64,000 nt of DNA. It comes from Albidovulum denitrificans (GTDB lineage Bacteria > Pseudomonadota > Alphaproteobacteria > Rhodobacterales > Rhodobacteraceae). Made by a program: the position numbers and the translations under genes. Within the stretch, counting starts at the first letter, position 1; every line of letters begins with the position of its first letter. Of this stretch, positions 7,750 to 15,630 are shown one piece after another. The notes beneath the pieces were generated by a model. That model ran no database searches. It saw nothing but the letters and a program-made list of their open reading frames with translations, and was not told the origin of the DNA. Where the stretch lies: the NCBI RefSeq assembly GCF_002973535.1, contig NZ_PVEP01000005.1:1-64000 (forward strand), read 5' to 3'.

Positions 7750-8610
7750 TCAGACGGCGACCTTGCGGCTTTCCTCGATATAGATCTCGCGCAGCCGCGC
7801 TGCGATCGGGCCGGGCTTGCCGGAGCCGAGCGTGGCGCCGTCGATCTCCACCACCGGCATCACGAAGGCCGAGGCGGAGGTGACGAAGGCCTCATCCGCG
7901 TCCTTCGCCTCCTCGATGGTGAAGGAGCGTTCCTCCACCTCAAGCTGGGCTTCCTTCGCCATGCGCAGCACGGCGGCGCGGGTGATGCCGTGCAGGATGT
8001 CATGGCTCAGCGCGCGGGTGATGATCCTGCGGCCCTTGACGATATAGGCATTGTTCGAGGTGCCTTCCGTCACGAACCCGTCCTCGACCAGCCAGGCATC
8101 GTCCACGCCCGCCTTCTTGGCCATCATCTTGCCCAGCGAGGGGTAAAGAAGCTGCGTCGTCTTGATGTCGCGCCGCCCCCAGCGCTCATCGGGGATGGAG
8201 ATGATCTTCCACCCCGCCTTCGCCGCGGGTGCATCCGCCAGGCCGGGCTTGGACTGGGTGAAGAGGAACAGCCCCGGCTTCACGGCCGGGTTCGGAAAGG
8301 CAAAGTCGCGGTCGCCGGGATTGCCGCGCGTGACCTGAAGATAGACCAGCCCGTCGGTGATGCCGTTGCGCTTCACCAGTTCGCGGTGGATCTCCAGCAG
8401 TTCGTCATCCGTGACCGGCGCGTCCATCTGAAGCTCGGTCAGCGACCGGCCAAGGCGCGCCCGGTGGCCCGCGAAGTCGATCAGCTTGCCGTCCAGCACG
8501 CTTGTCACCTCATAGACCGCGTCGGCCATCAGGAAGCCGCGGTCGAAGATCGACACCTTCGCTTCTTCCTCCGGCACATAGTCCCCGTTGACATAGACGA
8601 TGCGGCTCAT
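7750..8610 (-). CDS. D-amino-acid transaminase (class IV aminotransferase)
   Basis: 286 residues, the size of D-alanine aminotransferase. The N-terminus MSRIVYVNGDYVPEEEAKVS with DRGFLMADAVYEVTSV, the central RRDIKTTQLLYPSLGKMMA (its Lys in IKTT is the PLP Schiff-base position) and EGTSNNAYIV match D-amino-acid/branched-chain class IV aminotransferases, closer to the D-Ala group. It exchanges the amino group between D-amino acids and 2-oxo acids. The enolase-superfamily epimerase lies 95 bases upstream on the same strand, which suggests a joint role in recycling D-amino acids or murein peptides. Confidence 0.88.
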   Translation of the reverse strand: MSRIVYVNGDYVPEEEAKVSIFDRGFLMADAVYEVTSVLDGKLIDFAGHRARLGRSLTELQMDAPVTDDELLEIHRELVKRNGITDGLVYLQVTRGNPGDRDFAFPNPAVKPGLFLFTQSKPGLADAPAAKAGWKIISIPDERWGRRDIKTTQLLYPSLGKMMAKKAGVDDAWLVEDGFVTEGTSNNAYIVKGRRIITRALSHDILHGITRAAVLRMAKEAQLEVEERSFTIEEAKDADEAFVTSASAFVMPVVEIDGATLGSGKPGPIAARLREIYIEESRKVAV

Positions 8611-8705
8611 GGGCGGTCTCCTGATTGAACGGCCTACTCATCCGCCCTCACCGCCCCAAGGTCAAGGGCGGGATGATCGTCCGGCCGCGCGCCGCCCCTG
8701 CCGCC

Positions 8706-9671
8706 TTACCCCCAAAGCGCTGCCTCAGGCACCCCCATCGTGGACCCCTCGTAGCGGATCGCGGCCGCCCGGTCGCGCGCCAGCAGAAGCGGCCCGTCAA
8801 GGTCCACAAAGGCCGCGCCCTGCGCCACCAGCGCCGCCGGCGCCATGGAGAGCGACGAGCCGACCATGCAGCCGACCATCACCCTGAACCCCGCCGTAAC
8901 CGCCGCCTCGCGCAGCGCCAGCGCCTCGGTCAGCCCGCCAGTCTTGTCGAGCTTGATGTTGACCACGTCGTATTTGCCCCGCAGCGCCGTCAGCGTCGCG
9001 CGGTCGTGGCAGCTTTCATCGGCGCAGACCGGCACCGGCCGCGCGATCTCTGCCAGTATCCCGTCCTGACCGGCGGGCAGCGGCTGTTCCACCAGCGCGA
9101 CGCCAAGGCGGATGAGATGCGGGGCGAGGTCGGCATAGATATCGGCCGTCCAGCCTTCGTTCGCATCGACGATGATCGTCGCCCCCGGTGCGCCCGCCCG
9201 CACCGCCTCAAGCCGGGCCATGTCGTCGGCTGTGCCAAGCTTGATCTTCAGGACGGGCCGCGCCGCGTTCCGGGCCGCCGCCGCCCGCATCCGGTCGGGC
9301 GTATCCAGCGACAGGGTATAGGCCGTCACCAGAGGCCCCGGCGCGGGCAGCCCGGCCACCTGCCACACCCGCTTGCCCGCTTTCTTGGCCTCCAGGTCCC
9401 ACAGCGCGCAATCGACGGCGTTGCGCGCCGCGCCGGGGGGCAGCAGGTCTTGCAATGCCGCGCGTGTCACGCTTTCGGGCAGGGTCGCGATCTGGTCCGC
9501 CACGCTGTCCATGCTCTCGCCATAGCGGGCATAGGGAACGCATTCGCCGCGCCCCGTTGCGCCGTCGCGCGCCACCGTTACGGTCAGGACCCGCGCCTCG
9601 GTCTTCGATCCGCGCGCGATGGTAAAGACCTCGGCCAGCGGAAAGGCGTCATGTGTCAGGGTGAGGGTCAT
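8706..9671 (-). CDS. Enolase-superfamily dipeptide epimerase or N-acyl-amino-acid racemase
   Basis: 321 residues of the muconate-lactonizing/L-Ala-D/L-Glu epimerase group. The catalytic KIK motif (LKIKLGT), metal ligands in VDANEGW, EQPLP and ADESC, and the second catalytic Lys in NIKLDKTGG are all visible in the expected order. Related enzymes epimerise L-Ala-L-Glu in murein peptide recycling (YcjG) or racemise N-acetyl-D-Glu (DgcA); the sequence alone does not separate these. It has its own start near 9671 and is followed by the D-amino-acid transaminase. A DgcN-type acetyltransferase is not adjacent. Confidence 0.85.
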   Translation of the reverse strand: MTLTLTHDAFPLAEVFTIARGSKTEARVLTVTVARDGATGRGECVPYARYGESMDSVADQIATLPESVTRAALQDLLPPGAARNAVDCALWDLEAKKAGKRVWQVAGLPAPGPLVTAYTLSLDTPDRMRAAAARNAARPVLKIKLGTADDMARLEAVRAGAPGATIIVDANEGWTADIYADLAPHLIRLGVALVEQPLPAGQDGILAEIARPVPVCADESCHDRATLTALRGKYDVVNIKLDKTGGLTEALALREAAVTAGFRVMVGCMVGSSLSMAPAALVAQGAAFVDLDGPLLLARDRAAAIRYEGSTMGVPEAALWG

Positions 9672-9757
9672 GGGCGGGGTCCTGAGCGGTGTGGCGGTTG
9701 GCCCGCGTATCTTTCGCCGCGGGGGGCGAAGGTCAAGCGCCCCGCCCGACGATGTAG

Positions 9758-9801
9758 CTACAGATGCCCTACGCCGATCCTACGCGGTCCCTACGACTTC
9801 C
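9758..9801. repeat. Four 11-bp direct repeats upstream of the malyl-CoA lyase gene
   Basis: CTACAGATGCC, CTACGCCGATC, CTACGCGGTCC and CTACGACTTCC follow one another without gaps (9758, 9769, 9780, 9791). The CTAC at each unit start is invariant and the period of 11 places it on nearly one face of the helix. The array lies between the divergent epimerase and malyl-CoA lyase genes and codes for nothing obvious. Confidence 0.6.
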
Positions 9802-9834
9802 CGACGCGGTTTTTCTGCGCCTGCAAAGCCGTGC

Positions 9835-9852
9835 TTGCGCGCCGCAGCGCAA
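9835..9852. promoter_or_regulatory. Inverted repeat upstream of mcl1 (operator candidate)
   Basis: TTGCGC (9835-9840) and GCGCAA (9847-9852) form an inverted repeat with a six-base spacer, 55 bases before the start codon. Regulators of the short-chain acyl-CoA family (PccR/RamB type) recognise TTGC/GCAA-containing sites and control ethylmalonyl-CoA pathway genes in relatives; assignment here is inference. Confidence 0.3.
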
Positions 9853-9907
9853 TATTCTATCTCCGCTGCGATATGTCACGAAACTTCATTGCCGAAGGAA
9901 ACTGCCG

Positions 9908-10867
9908 ATGAGCTTCCGTCTCCAGCCCGCCGCGCCCGCCCGTCCGAACCGCTGCCAGCTTTTCGGTCCCGGCTCCCGCCCCGCGATCTTCGAGAAGATG
10001 GCGGCTTCGGCGGCGGATGTCATCAACCTTGATCTTGAGGATTCCGTGGCCCCCGACGACAAGCCCGAGGCGCGCAAGAACATCATCCAGGCGATCGGTG
10101 ATGTGGACTGGGGCAACAAGACCTTGTCGGTTCGAATCAACGGTCTAGACACGCCCTACTGGTATCGCGACGTGGTCGATCTTCTGGAACAGGCGGGCGA
10201 CCGGCTGGACCAGATCATGATCCCGAAAGTGGGCTGCGCGGCGGATGTCTATGCCGTCGATGCGCTGGTGACGGCCGCCGAGGCCGCGAAGGGGCGCAAG
10301 AAGCGTATCTCGCTTGAGGTCATCATCGAATCCGCCGCCGGTATCGCCCATGTGGAAGAGATCGCGGCCTCTAGCCCCCGGCTTCAGGCGATGAGCCTGG
10401 GTGCCGCCGACTTTGCCGCCTCCATGGGGATGCAGACCACCGGGATCGGCGGGACGCAGGAGAATTATTATATGTTTCATCAGGGGGTTAAGCATTGGTC
10501 CGATCCCTGGCACTGGGCGCAGGCGGCGATTGTCGCGGCCTGCCGGACGCATGGGGTTCTGCCCGTTGACGGCCCGTTCGGGGATTTCTCGGATGATGAG
10601 GGCTTCCGCGCCCAGGCCCGCCGCTCTGCCACGCTGGGCATGGTCGGAAAATGGGCGATCCACCCCAAGCAGGTGACGCTGGCCAATGAGGTTTTCACCC
10701 CGTCGGAAGAGGCCGTCGCAGAGGCGCGCGAAATCCTTGCCGCCATGGAGGCCGCCAAGGCGCGGGGCGAGGGGGCGACGGTCTACAAGGGCCGTCTGGT
10801 GGACATCGCCTCGATCAAGCAGGCCGAGGTGATCGTGCGTCAGGCGGAGATGATCGCGAAGGGCTGA
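9908..10867 (+). CDS. mcl1: L-malyl-CoA/beta-methylmalyl-CoA lyase
   Basis: 319 residues, matching Rhodobacter Mcl1 (about 318). This CoA-ester lyase cleaves beta-methylmalyl-CoA to glyoxylate and propionyl-CoA, and L-malyl-CoA to acetyl-CoA and glyoxylate, in the ethylmalonyl-CoA pathway for acetate assimilation. Visible motifs are LFGPGSRPAIFEKMA, INLDLEDSVAPDDK (residues 39-52), SLEVIIESAAGIAHVEEIA and SLGAADFAASMGM, with GKWAIHPKQV near the C-terminus. The ATG at 9908 has GAAGGA ten bases upstream. The CitE/HpcH family has several activities; the close match to the alphaproteobacterial Mcl1 form makes this call likely. Confidence 0.92.
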   Translation: MSFRLQPAAPARPNRCQLFGPGSRPAIFEKMAASAADVINLDLEDSVAPDDKPEARKNIIQAIGDVDWGNKTLSVRINGLDTPYWYRDVVDLLEQAGDRLDQIMIPKVGCAADVYAVDALVTAAEAAKGRKKRISLEVIIESAAGIAHVEEIAASSPRLQAMSLGAADFAASMGMQTTGIGGTQENYYMFHQGVKHWSDPWHWAQAAIVAACRTHGVLPVDGPFGDFSDDEGFRAQARRSATLGMVGKWAIHPKQVTLANEVFTPSEEAVAEAREILAAMEAAKARGEGATVYKGRLVDIASIKQAEVIVRQAEMIAKG

Positions 10868-10897
10868 CTGGGCGCCCGACCACCCCGCGCCAAAATG

Positions 10898-10922
10898 CCG
10901 CGCCGGGTGGGCGGCGCGGTTT
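10898..10922 (+). terminator. Terminator after mcl1
   Basis: CCGCGCC (10898-10904) pairs with GGCGCGG (10913-10919) over an eight-base loop and is followed by TTT. It lies about 30 bases after the mcl1 stop codon. Confidence 0.7.
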
Positions 10923-10940
10923 GACATGGGTCATGGTCCG

Positions 10941-10962
10941 AACCTTCCACCGCTGGAAGGTT
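10941..10962 (+). promoter_or_regulatory. MerR-type (CueR/HmrR-like) operator candidate
   Basis: AACCTTCCA (10941-10949) and TGGAAGGTT (10954-10962) are perfect inverted repeats around CCGC. CueR/HmrR copper sensors bind sites of ACCTTCC-n-GGAAGGT form placed between the promoter boxes. A poor -35 match is the main doubt. The following gene encodes a Spy-like periplasmic protein, which would suit metal or envelope stress control. Confidence 0.45.
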
Positions 10963-10999
10963 TCCCGCATCAATCTTTGAAGGAAGGACCCTGACCTTG

Positions 11000-11410
11000 A
11001 TGAGAACGCTTCTCATGTCCGCCGCGCTGGTCGCGGCAACCGCCTTGTCCGCCCCGGCGCAAGAGGCGAACGGGCTGTCGAAACCCGTCGTCGCGCTGAC
11101 CGGCGTGCTGGCCAAGAATGCCGACACGCTGGCCCTGACCGAGGCGCAGCGCGCCGCGCTGAAGGATTGGCTGGCCGTGATGCCCGCGCAGCGCAAGGCG
11201 CTGGAGGGTGAAGCCATCGGCCTGCGGGCAGAGCTTCGCGCCGCCATCCTTGGCAATGCGCCGGTCGCGGACCGTCAGGCGCTGGCCGACAGAATCGGCG
11301 AAACCGAAGCCGCGCTTGTGATGATGCGGTCGAACTGTACCGACCACTGGCGTTCCGTCCTGACGCCAGAGCAGTTCGCCCAGCTTCTCACGCTTGCCGG
11401 GCTTGGTTAG
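11000..11410 (+). CDS. Periplasmic Spy/CpxP-like LTxxQ protein
   Basis: 136 residues with a signal peptide (MRTLLMSAALVAATALSAPAQ, cut after about Ala20). The mature protein is all-helical and carries two LTxxQ-type motifs, LTEAQ in the first half and LTPEQ near the end, the hallmark of the Spy/CpxP/CnrX chaperone-sensor group. These proteins bind unfolded proteins or metal in the periplasm. A MerR-type inverted repeat lies about 40 bases upstream. ATG 11000 is preferred to the TTG one codon earlier; GAAGGAAGG lies about 12 bases upstream. Family assignment is moderate since the sequence is divergent. Confidence 0.65.
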   Translation: MRTLLMSAALVAATALSAPAQEANGLSKPVVALTGVLAKNADTLALTEAQRAALKDWLAVMPAQRKALEGEAIGLRAELRAAILGNAPVADRQALADRIGETEAALVMMRSNCTDHWRSVLTPEQFAQLLTLAGLG

Positions 11411-11420
11411 GCCGGTCGTG

Positions 11421-11458
11421 CCGCCCCATCCCGGCGTTGCAAATCCGGGGTGGGGCGG
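11421..11458. terminator. Strong hairpin between the Spy-like gene and accA
   Basis: CCGCCCCATCCCGG (11421-11434) pairs with CCGGGGTGGGGCGG (11445-11458), a 14-bp stem with one T-G position and a ten-base loop. There is no clear T tract, so it could be a terminator or an mRNA-end stabiliser. Confidence 0.55.
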
Positions 11459-11494
11459 TCATATAGCCTCTGACATCGCCCGTCGGAGGACCGC

Positions 11495-12454
11495 ATGAAT
11501 TACCTCGAGTTCGAGAAGCCGCTGGCCGAGATCGAAGGCAAGGCCGAGGAGTTGCGCGCGCTTGCCCGCAAGAGCGAGGGCATGAACGTCGAGAAAGAGG
11601 CCGCCGCGCTGGACAAGAAGGCGGCCGACATGCTCAAGGATCTTTACAAGAACCTCGATCCGTGGCGCAAATGCCAGGTCGCGCGCCATCCCGACCGGCC
11701 GCATTGCAAGGACTATATCGAGGCGCTGTTTTCCGAATACACGCCGCTTGCCGGGGACCGCAACTTTGCCGAGGATCACGCGATCATGGGCGGGCTGGCG
11801 CGGCTGAACGATCAGCCGGTGGTGGTGATCGGGCAGGAGAAGGGGTCCGACACCAAGACCCGGATCGAGCGCAATTTCGGCATGGCGCGGCCCGAAGGCT
11901 ATCGCAAGGCGATCCGGCTGATGGACCTTGCCAATCGTTTCAAGCTGCCGGTCGTTACTCTGGTCGATACGCCGGGCGCCTATCCGGGCAAGGGCGCGGA
12001 GGAGCGCGGGCAGTCCGAGGCGATCGCGCGCTGCACGCAGAAATGCCTTGAGATCGGCGTGCCGCTGATTTCGGTCATCATCGGTGAGGGCGGGTCGGGC
12101 GGCGCGGTCGCGCTGGCCACTGCGAACCGGGTCGCGATGCTGGAGCATTCGATCTATTCCGTCATCACGCCCGAGGGCTGCGCCTCGATCCTGTGGAAGG
12201 ATGCCGAGCGCATGAAAGAGGCCGCGATGGCGCTGCGGCTGACCGCGCAGGACCTGCTGAAGCTGGGCGTGATCGACCGCATCATCACCGAACCGGCGGG
12301 CGGGGCGCAGCGCGACAAGGACGCCGCGATCAAGGCGGTCGGCAAGGAGCTTGCCGCGATGTTGAAGGACCTGTCGGGCAGGAAACCAGCGGATCTGGTC
12401 AAGGACCGGCGGCAGAAGTTCCTGGCGATGGGCGAGAAGGGGCTGGCGGCCTGA
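11495..12454 (+). CDS. accA: Acetyl-CoA carboxylase carboxyltransferase subunit alpha
   Basis: 319 residues, the standard length. With AccD it moves the carboxyl group from carboxybiotin to acetyl-CoA, giving malonyl-CoA for fatty acid synthesis. The N-terminal [20 protein letters not shown] coiled segment, [38 protein letters not shown] and [18 protein letters not shown] segments are all typical. GTCGGAGGAC supplies the ribosome site. The gene stands alone; the only possible terminator seen is a GGCGCGCG-TTC-CGCGCGCC hairpin at 12613-12631. Confidence 0.97.
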   Translation: MNYLEFEKPLAEIEGKAEELRALARKSEGMNVEKEAAALDKKAADMLKDLYKNLDPWRKCQVARHPDRPHCKDYIEALFSEYTPLAGDRNFAEDHAIMGGLARLNDQPVVVIGQEKGSDTKTRIERNFGMARPEGYRKAIRLMDLANRFKLPVVTLVDTPGAYPGKGAEERGQSEAIARCTQKCLEIGVPLISVIIGEGGSGGAVALATANRVAMLEHSIYSVITPEGCASILWKDAERMKEAAMALRLTAQDLLKLGVIDRIITEPAGGAQRDKDAAIKAVGKELAAMLKDLSGRKPADLVKDRRQKFLAMGEKGLAA

Positions 12455-12737
12455 GGCCGGAAGGCGCGGTCGTATTGCCGGGCGGCGGCCGACCGTGGGT
12501 GGGCGCCAAGACGGGGTCGTCTGGCACTTTATGGTGCCGTGTCATCCAACTTTAGTGGTCCATGGGGCGGTGCAGAAGCGCCGGCCCGGGGGGCGGTCGG
12601 GCGCTGCCCGGCGGCGCGCGTTCCGCGCGCCTTGTTTCCGGGCCTTGGTCTTGAACGGCGATGCGCGGCGGCGCAAGCGCCGCTGTTTCGCGCAAGGTGC
12701 TTGGGTCCAGTTTCTCGCCGAACCCCGTGGGCGCCGC
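12455..12737. other. Non-coding stretch after accA
   Basis: No convincing gene was found. It contains a short hairpin GGCAC/GTGCC at 12523-12538 and a stronger one at 12613-12631 (GGCGCGCG, TTC loop, CGCGCGCC) followed by TTGTTT, which may end accA transcription. The palindromic element copy 1 follows directly. Short frames across it lack ribosome sites and family features. Confidence 0.5.
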
Positions 12738-12832
12738 TATAGCATTTCGGGTTTACACTGAATCAGAATTTGAACTTATTTTGTTCGAATTCTGATACTT
12801 ACTTTCTCAACGTAAACCCGAAACGCTCTAAA
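12738..12832. repeat. Palindromic intergenic element, copy 1
   Basis: About 93 bp. The outer arms are AGCATTTCGGGTTTAC on the left and, on the opposite strand, AGCGTTTCGGGTTTACG on the right. The inner hairpin pairs TCAGAATTTGAAC with GTTCGAATTCTGA (one T-G pair). It lies between accA and the DUF2585 gene, which converge, and the TAG stop of the DUF2585 gene (12828-12830) is inside the right edge. Three more copies lie at 17429, 34530 and 52352. Confidence 0.9.
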
Positions 12833-13391
12833 GCGCGCCCTGCCAGTCGCGCACCGCATCAAGCGGCCAGATCAGCATCAGGACGTTCAGCGCGAGGCCG
12901 TCGCGGATCAGCCATGTCGTCAGGATCTCGAAGAACAGGATCAGCGTGACGCTGGCCCAAAGCGGCGCCTTCCGCGCGATCCAGAAGCCGACCATCATGG
13001 CGAGGATGTCGGCGACCGAGTTGATGACGCTGTCACCGTAATAGTCGAGCGATATCGTGACCGCGCGGTAACGGTCGATGATGATGGGGGAGTTTTCGAG
13101 GATCTCCCACCCCGCTTCGATCAGCGTCGCGATCAAGAGCCGCCAGCCGACCGAAAGCCGCCGCGCCACCAGCCAGAGCGCGCCGTAGAACAGCAGCCCG
13201 TGGATGATATGCGACGGCGTGTACCAGTCGCTCAGGTGCTGGGAATTCTCGCTCGACATGGTCTCGCCGTGCCAGAGCTTGACGTAGCCGCAGGCGCAGA
13301 TTGGAAGGCGCCCCATCGCGTAAAGGATCGTGGCGGCCAGAAGGACAGTCAGGCCCGTCAGCAGCCAGGGCAGTTTACGGTTCTTTACCAC
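12828..13391 (-). CDS. DUF2585 family membrane protein
   Basis: 187 residues with four to five predicted membrane helices. GRLPICACGYVKLWHGE after the first helix, NSQHLSDWYTPSHIIHG and EAGWEILENSPIIIDRYR are the conserved segments of the DUF2585 (UPF0314) family of alphaproteobacterial inner-membrane proteins; function unknown. It overlaps the upstream FMN-binding gene by seven bases and is the last gene of a five-gene minus-strand run. Its stop codon comes from the edge of the palindromic element, so its C-terminus may differ from relatives. Confidence 0.88.
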   Translation of the reverse strand: MVKNRKLPWLLTGLTVLLAATILYAMGRLPICACGYVKLWHGETMSSENSQHLSDWYTPSHIIHGLLFYGALWLVARRLSVGWRLLIATLIEAGWEILENSPIIIDRYRAVTISLDYYGDSVINSVADILAMMVGFWIARKAPLWASVTLILFFEILTTWLIRDGLALNVLMLIWPLDAVRDWQGAL

Positions 13392-13990
13392 AGCGATGCC
13401 TTCGCCCGGCCGGGCCAGTCCCGGTCATAGCCCGCGCCGTCGAAGCGGCCCTCGGTCATTTCTTTCAGGATGTCGCCGACGCTCGGCAGACCTTCGGAAG
13501 CATCCTCGCCCGACCACATCCCGGCCCGCATCAGGGCGCGGGCGCATTGGGTATAGATCTCGGCAATCTCGATCAGGATCACGGTGCGGGGCAGCTTGTC
13601 TCCCTTGGCGAAGGTCTCGCGCAGGGGGGCGTCCGCCGTGACCCTGGCGCGGCCGTTCACGCGGACCACGTTGTTCGATCCGGGGACGAGGAACATCAGG
13701 CTGACGCGTGGGTCGCGGACGATGTTGCGCAAGCTGTCGATGCGTTCGTTCCCGCGCCAGTCGGGCAGGGCAAGCGAGCCGGGGTCGATCTCGGCCACCA
13801 CCGGGCCGTCGTCGCCACGCGGGCTGGCATCGGTCCCTTCCGGCCCGACGGTGGAGAGGATGCAAAAGCGGGCGCGGGCGATCCATGCGCGGTAGGCGGG
13901 TGTCATCCGCCGCGCGACCTTGGCCAGCGACGCCTCGCCCGGTGTGCCGTAAAGCGCCTCGAGCGCGGGGAGGGTGGTGATGAACTCCAT
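13385..13990 (-). CDS. Pyridoxamine 5'-phosphate oxidase family FMN-binding protein
   Basis: 201 residues. RARFCILSTVGPEGTDASPRG, SLRNIVRDPRVSLMFLVPG and VRVNGRARVTADAPLR form the split-barrel FMN-binding fold; ALMRAGMWSGEDASEGLPSVGDIL at the C-terminus is typical of the MSMEG_1061-like subgroup rather than true PdxH. The reaction is unknown; a flavin- or F420-type reductase is possible. The gene lies three bases after the acyltransferase gene and overlaps the DUF2585 gene. Confidence 0.85.
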   Translation of the reverse strand: MEFITTLPALEALYGTPGEASLAKVARRMTPAYRAWIARARFCILSTVGPEGTDASPRGDDGPVVAEIDPGSLALPDWRGNERIDSLRNIVRDPRVSLMFLVPGSNNVVRVNGRARVTADAPLRETFAKGDKLPRTVILIEIAEIYTQCARALMRAGMWSGEDASEGLPSVGDILKEMTEGRFDGAGYDRDWPGRAKASLW

Positions 13991-13993
13991 GGA

Positions 13994-14728
13994 TCAGTCC
14001 TTTACCATCAGCCCCGCCTCGGCCATCAGGCGGTTCGAGGCGGTTTCGACGACGGGGGCGATTTCGGCCATAAAGGCCTCGACGCCTTGGCCAGCCGGGA
14101 TGCGCGGCAGGAATTCCACCACCGCAAGGCCCGGCTTGCGGTAGATGCCGTGGCGCGGCCAGAAGACGCCGACATTGGTCGCGGCAGGTACGCAGTCCTG
14201 CCCGAGTTCGTTGTAAAGAACGCCGACGCCGACCTTGTAGGGCTTCTTCGCCCCGGCGGCGACGCGGGTGCCTTGCGGGTAGATGATCAGCTGGCCGGGC
14301 TCTGCTGTCCCCGCCTTCACATCGGCCACCATCTTCTTCATCGCCTCGCTGCGCCGCCCGCGGTCGACGGGGACGCAGCCGATCTTGCGGGCGTACCAGC
14401 CCAGGATCGGCGCCCAGAGCAGTTCCTTCTTCATGATGAACTTTGGGCGCGGCACGGCCGAGACGATGATGATGATGTCGAAGAAGGACTGATGCTTGGC
14501 CGCGATGATGCATTCGTCCTGCGGCACCTCGCCCCTGACCTCGGACTTCAGCCCGATCAGCACGGCGGCCGAGGCGCGGACCCAGTTGCAATAGGCGTGG
14601 ACCGCATCAAAGGCGGCATCCTTGCGGAAGAGGACGAAGGGCGTCCAGTAAAGCGCGAGGATCGCCATGGCGAGGTACATCTGGACGATGAAGATCAGCG
14701 ACAGGAGGTATTGCAGCGCGGTTCTCAT
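13994..14728 (-). CDS. 1-acyl-sn-glycerol-3-phosphate acyltransferase family protein
   Basis: 244 residues. An N-terminal membrane anchor (LLSLIFIVQMYLAMAILALY) precedes the PlsC motifs: KHQSFFD (HX4D variant), GCVPVDRG and IIYPQGTR (the EGTR position reads QGTR). It should acylate lysophosphatidic acid to phosphatidic acid, or another lysolipid, at the inner membrane. The ATG at 14728 overlaps the ftsX stop by four bases (ATGA), indicating translational coupling; a longer upstream start would run deep into ftsX and is rejected. Confidence 0.88.
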   Translation of the reverse strand: MRTALQYLLSLIFIVQMYLAMAILALYWTPFVLFRKDAAFDAVHAYCNWVRASAAVLIGLKSEVRGEVPQDECIIAAKHQSFFDIIIIVSAVPRPKFIMKKELLWAPILGWYARKIGCVPVDRGRRSEAMKKMVADVKAGTAEPGQLIIYPQGTRVAAGAKKPYKVGVGVLYNELGQDCVPAATNVGVFWPRHGIYRKPGLAVVEFLPRIPAGQGVEAFMAEIAPVVETASNRLMAEAGLMVKD

Positions 14729-15630
14729 AGCACGGTCCTCAGCGAACGAAGCGCGGCGGTGCGGGTCGCCACGAAGGCCACGATAGCGGCAAGCGGCGGG
14801 ATCGTCAGCGGCCAGAGCCATTCGGCACCCTGAAAGGCGATGTCGGTCAGAAACCCGCCCGCATCCCCGGCCGACGGCATCAGCGCGATGGCGGTCATGG
14901 CGACCGCGGTTCCGGCCGCCGCCCCGGTCAGGGTGCGGGTGGTGAAGCGGCGCACGAAGGCGCGGGCGACATAACCGTCGCGCGCCCCGATCAGGCGCAG
15001 GGTGCGGATCACCTGCCCGTTGGCGGACAGGGCCGCCATCGCCGCCAGCGTCACCATCGCCGCCATGGCCGCGCCGATCAGCGCAAGGGAAATCAGCCCC
15101 AGCATCCGCATCCGGTCCGCCGCCGCGACCAGCGGGCGGCGCCAGCGCTGATGATCGTCGAGCGTCGCCCCCGGCACCTCGGCCGACAGGCGCAGCCGCA
15201 AGCCTTCGGCATCGAAGCCCTGGGGCGTTTCCTGAATGTCGATCAGTTGCGGGATCGGCAGGCTTGCCACCGGCAGGTCGGGGCCGAACCAGGGCGACAG
15301 CAGCGCCTGGGTTTCCGCCGGGTCCAGCGCGCGGGCGGTTTCCACGCCCGGCGTCACGGAAAGGATATCCAGAACGCGCTGGGTCTGCGTGGCCATCTGG
15401 TCGGCCGGGGCGGAGATGCGGACGGTGGCGCCATTGGCCAGCGCCTCGGACCAGCGGTCGGCCAGCCGTCCGGTCGCGACCGACAGGGCCAGCGCGAAGA
15501 CCGCGAGGAAGGCCATCGCGGCGGCGGTCAGAAGCGTCAGCCAGGCGGCCGCGCCCGATGGCGGCACGACGCGGTCGGTGCGGGTATCGCGGCCGAACAG
15601 CCGAAACTTGCGGGGCAGGGGCGCTTTCAC
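14725..15630 (-). CDS. ftsX: Cell division protein FtsX (ABC permease)
   Basis: 301 residues with four predicted membrane helices: one after the N-terminal cytoplasmic tail (WLTLLTAAAMAFLAVFALAL), two in the middle and one near the C-terminus. A periplasmic domain follows the first helix. FtsX with FtsE links the Z-ring to periplasmic murein hydrolase activation. It overlaps ftsE by four bases, and the acyltransferase gene overlaps its own end. Sequence conservation of FtsX is low, so the name rests largely on topology and on adjacency to ftsE. Confidence 0.85.
   Translation of the reverse strand: MKAPLPRKFRLFGRDTRTDRVVPPSGAAAWLTLLTAAAMAFLAVFALALSVATGRLADRWSEALANGATVRISAPADQMATQTQRVLDILSVTPGVETARALDPAETQALLSPWFGPDLPVASLPIPQLIDIQETPQGFDAEGLRLRLSAEVPGATLDDHQRWRRPLVAAADRMRMLGLISLALIGAAMAAMVTLAAMAALSANGQVIRTLRLIGARDGYVARAFVRRFTTRTLTGAAAGTAVAMTAIALMPSAGDAGGFLTDIAFQGAEWLWPLTIPPLAAIVAFVATRTAALRSLRTVL

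Noticed and set aside
12495-12761. Possible 88-codon gene after accA
   Set aside because: Arg/Gly-rich translation, no ribosome site, runs into the palindromic element; treated as non-coding.
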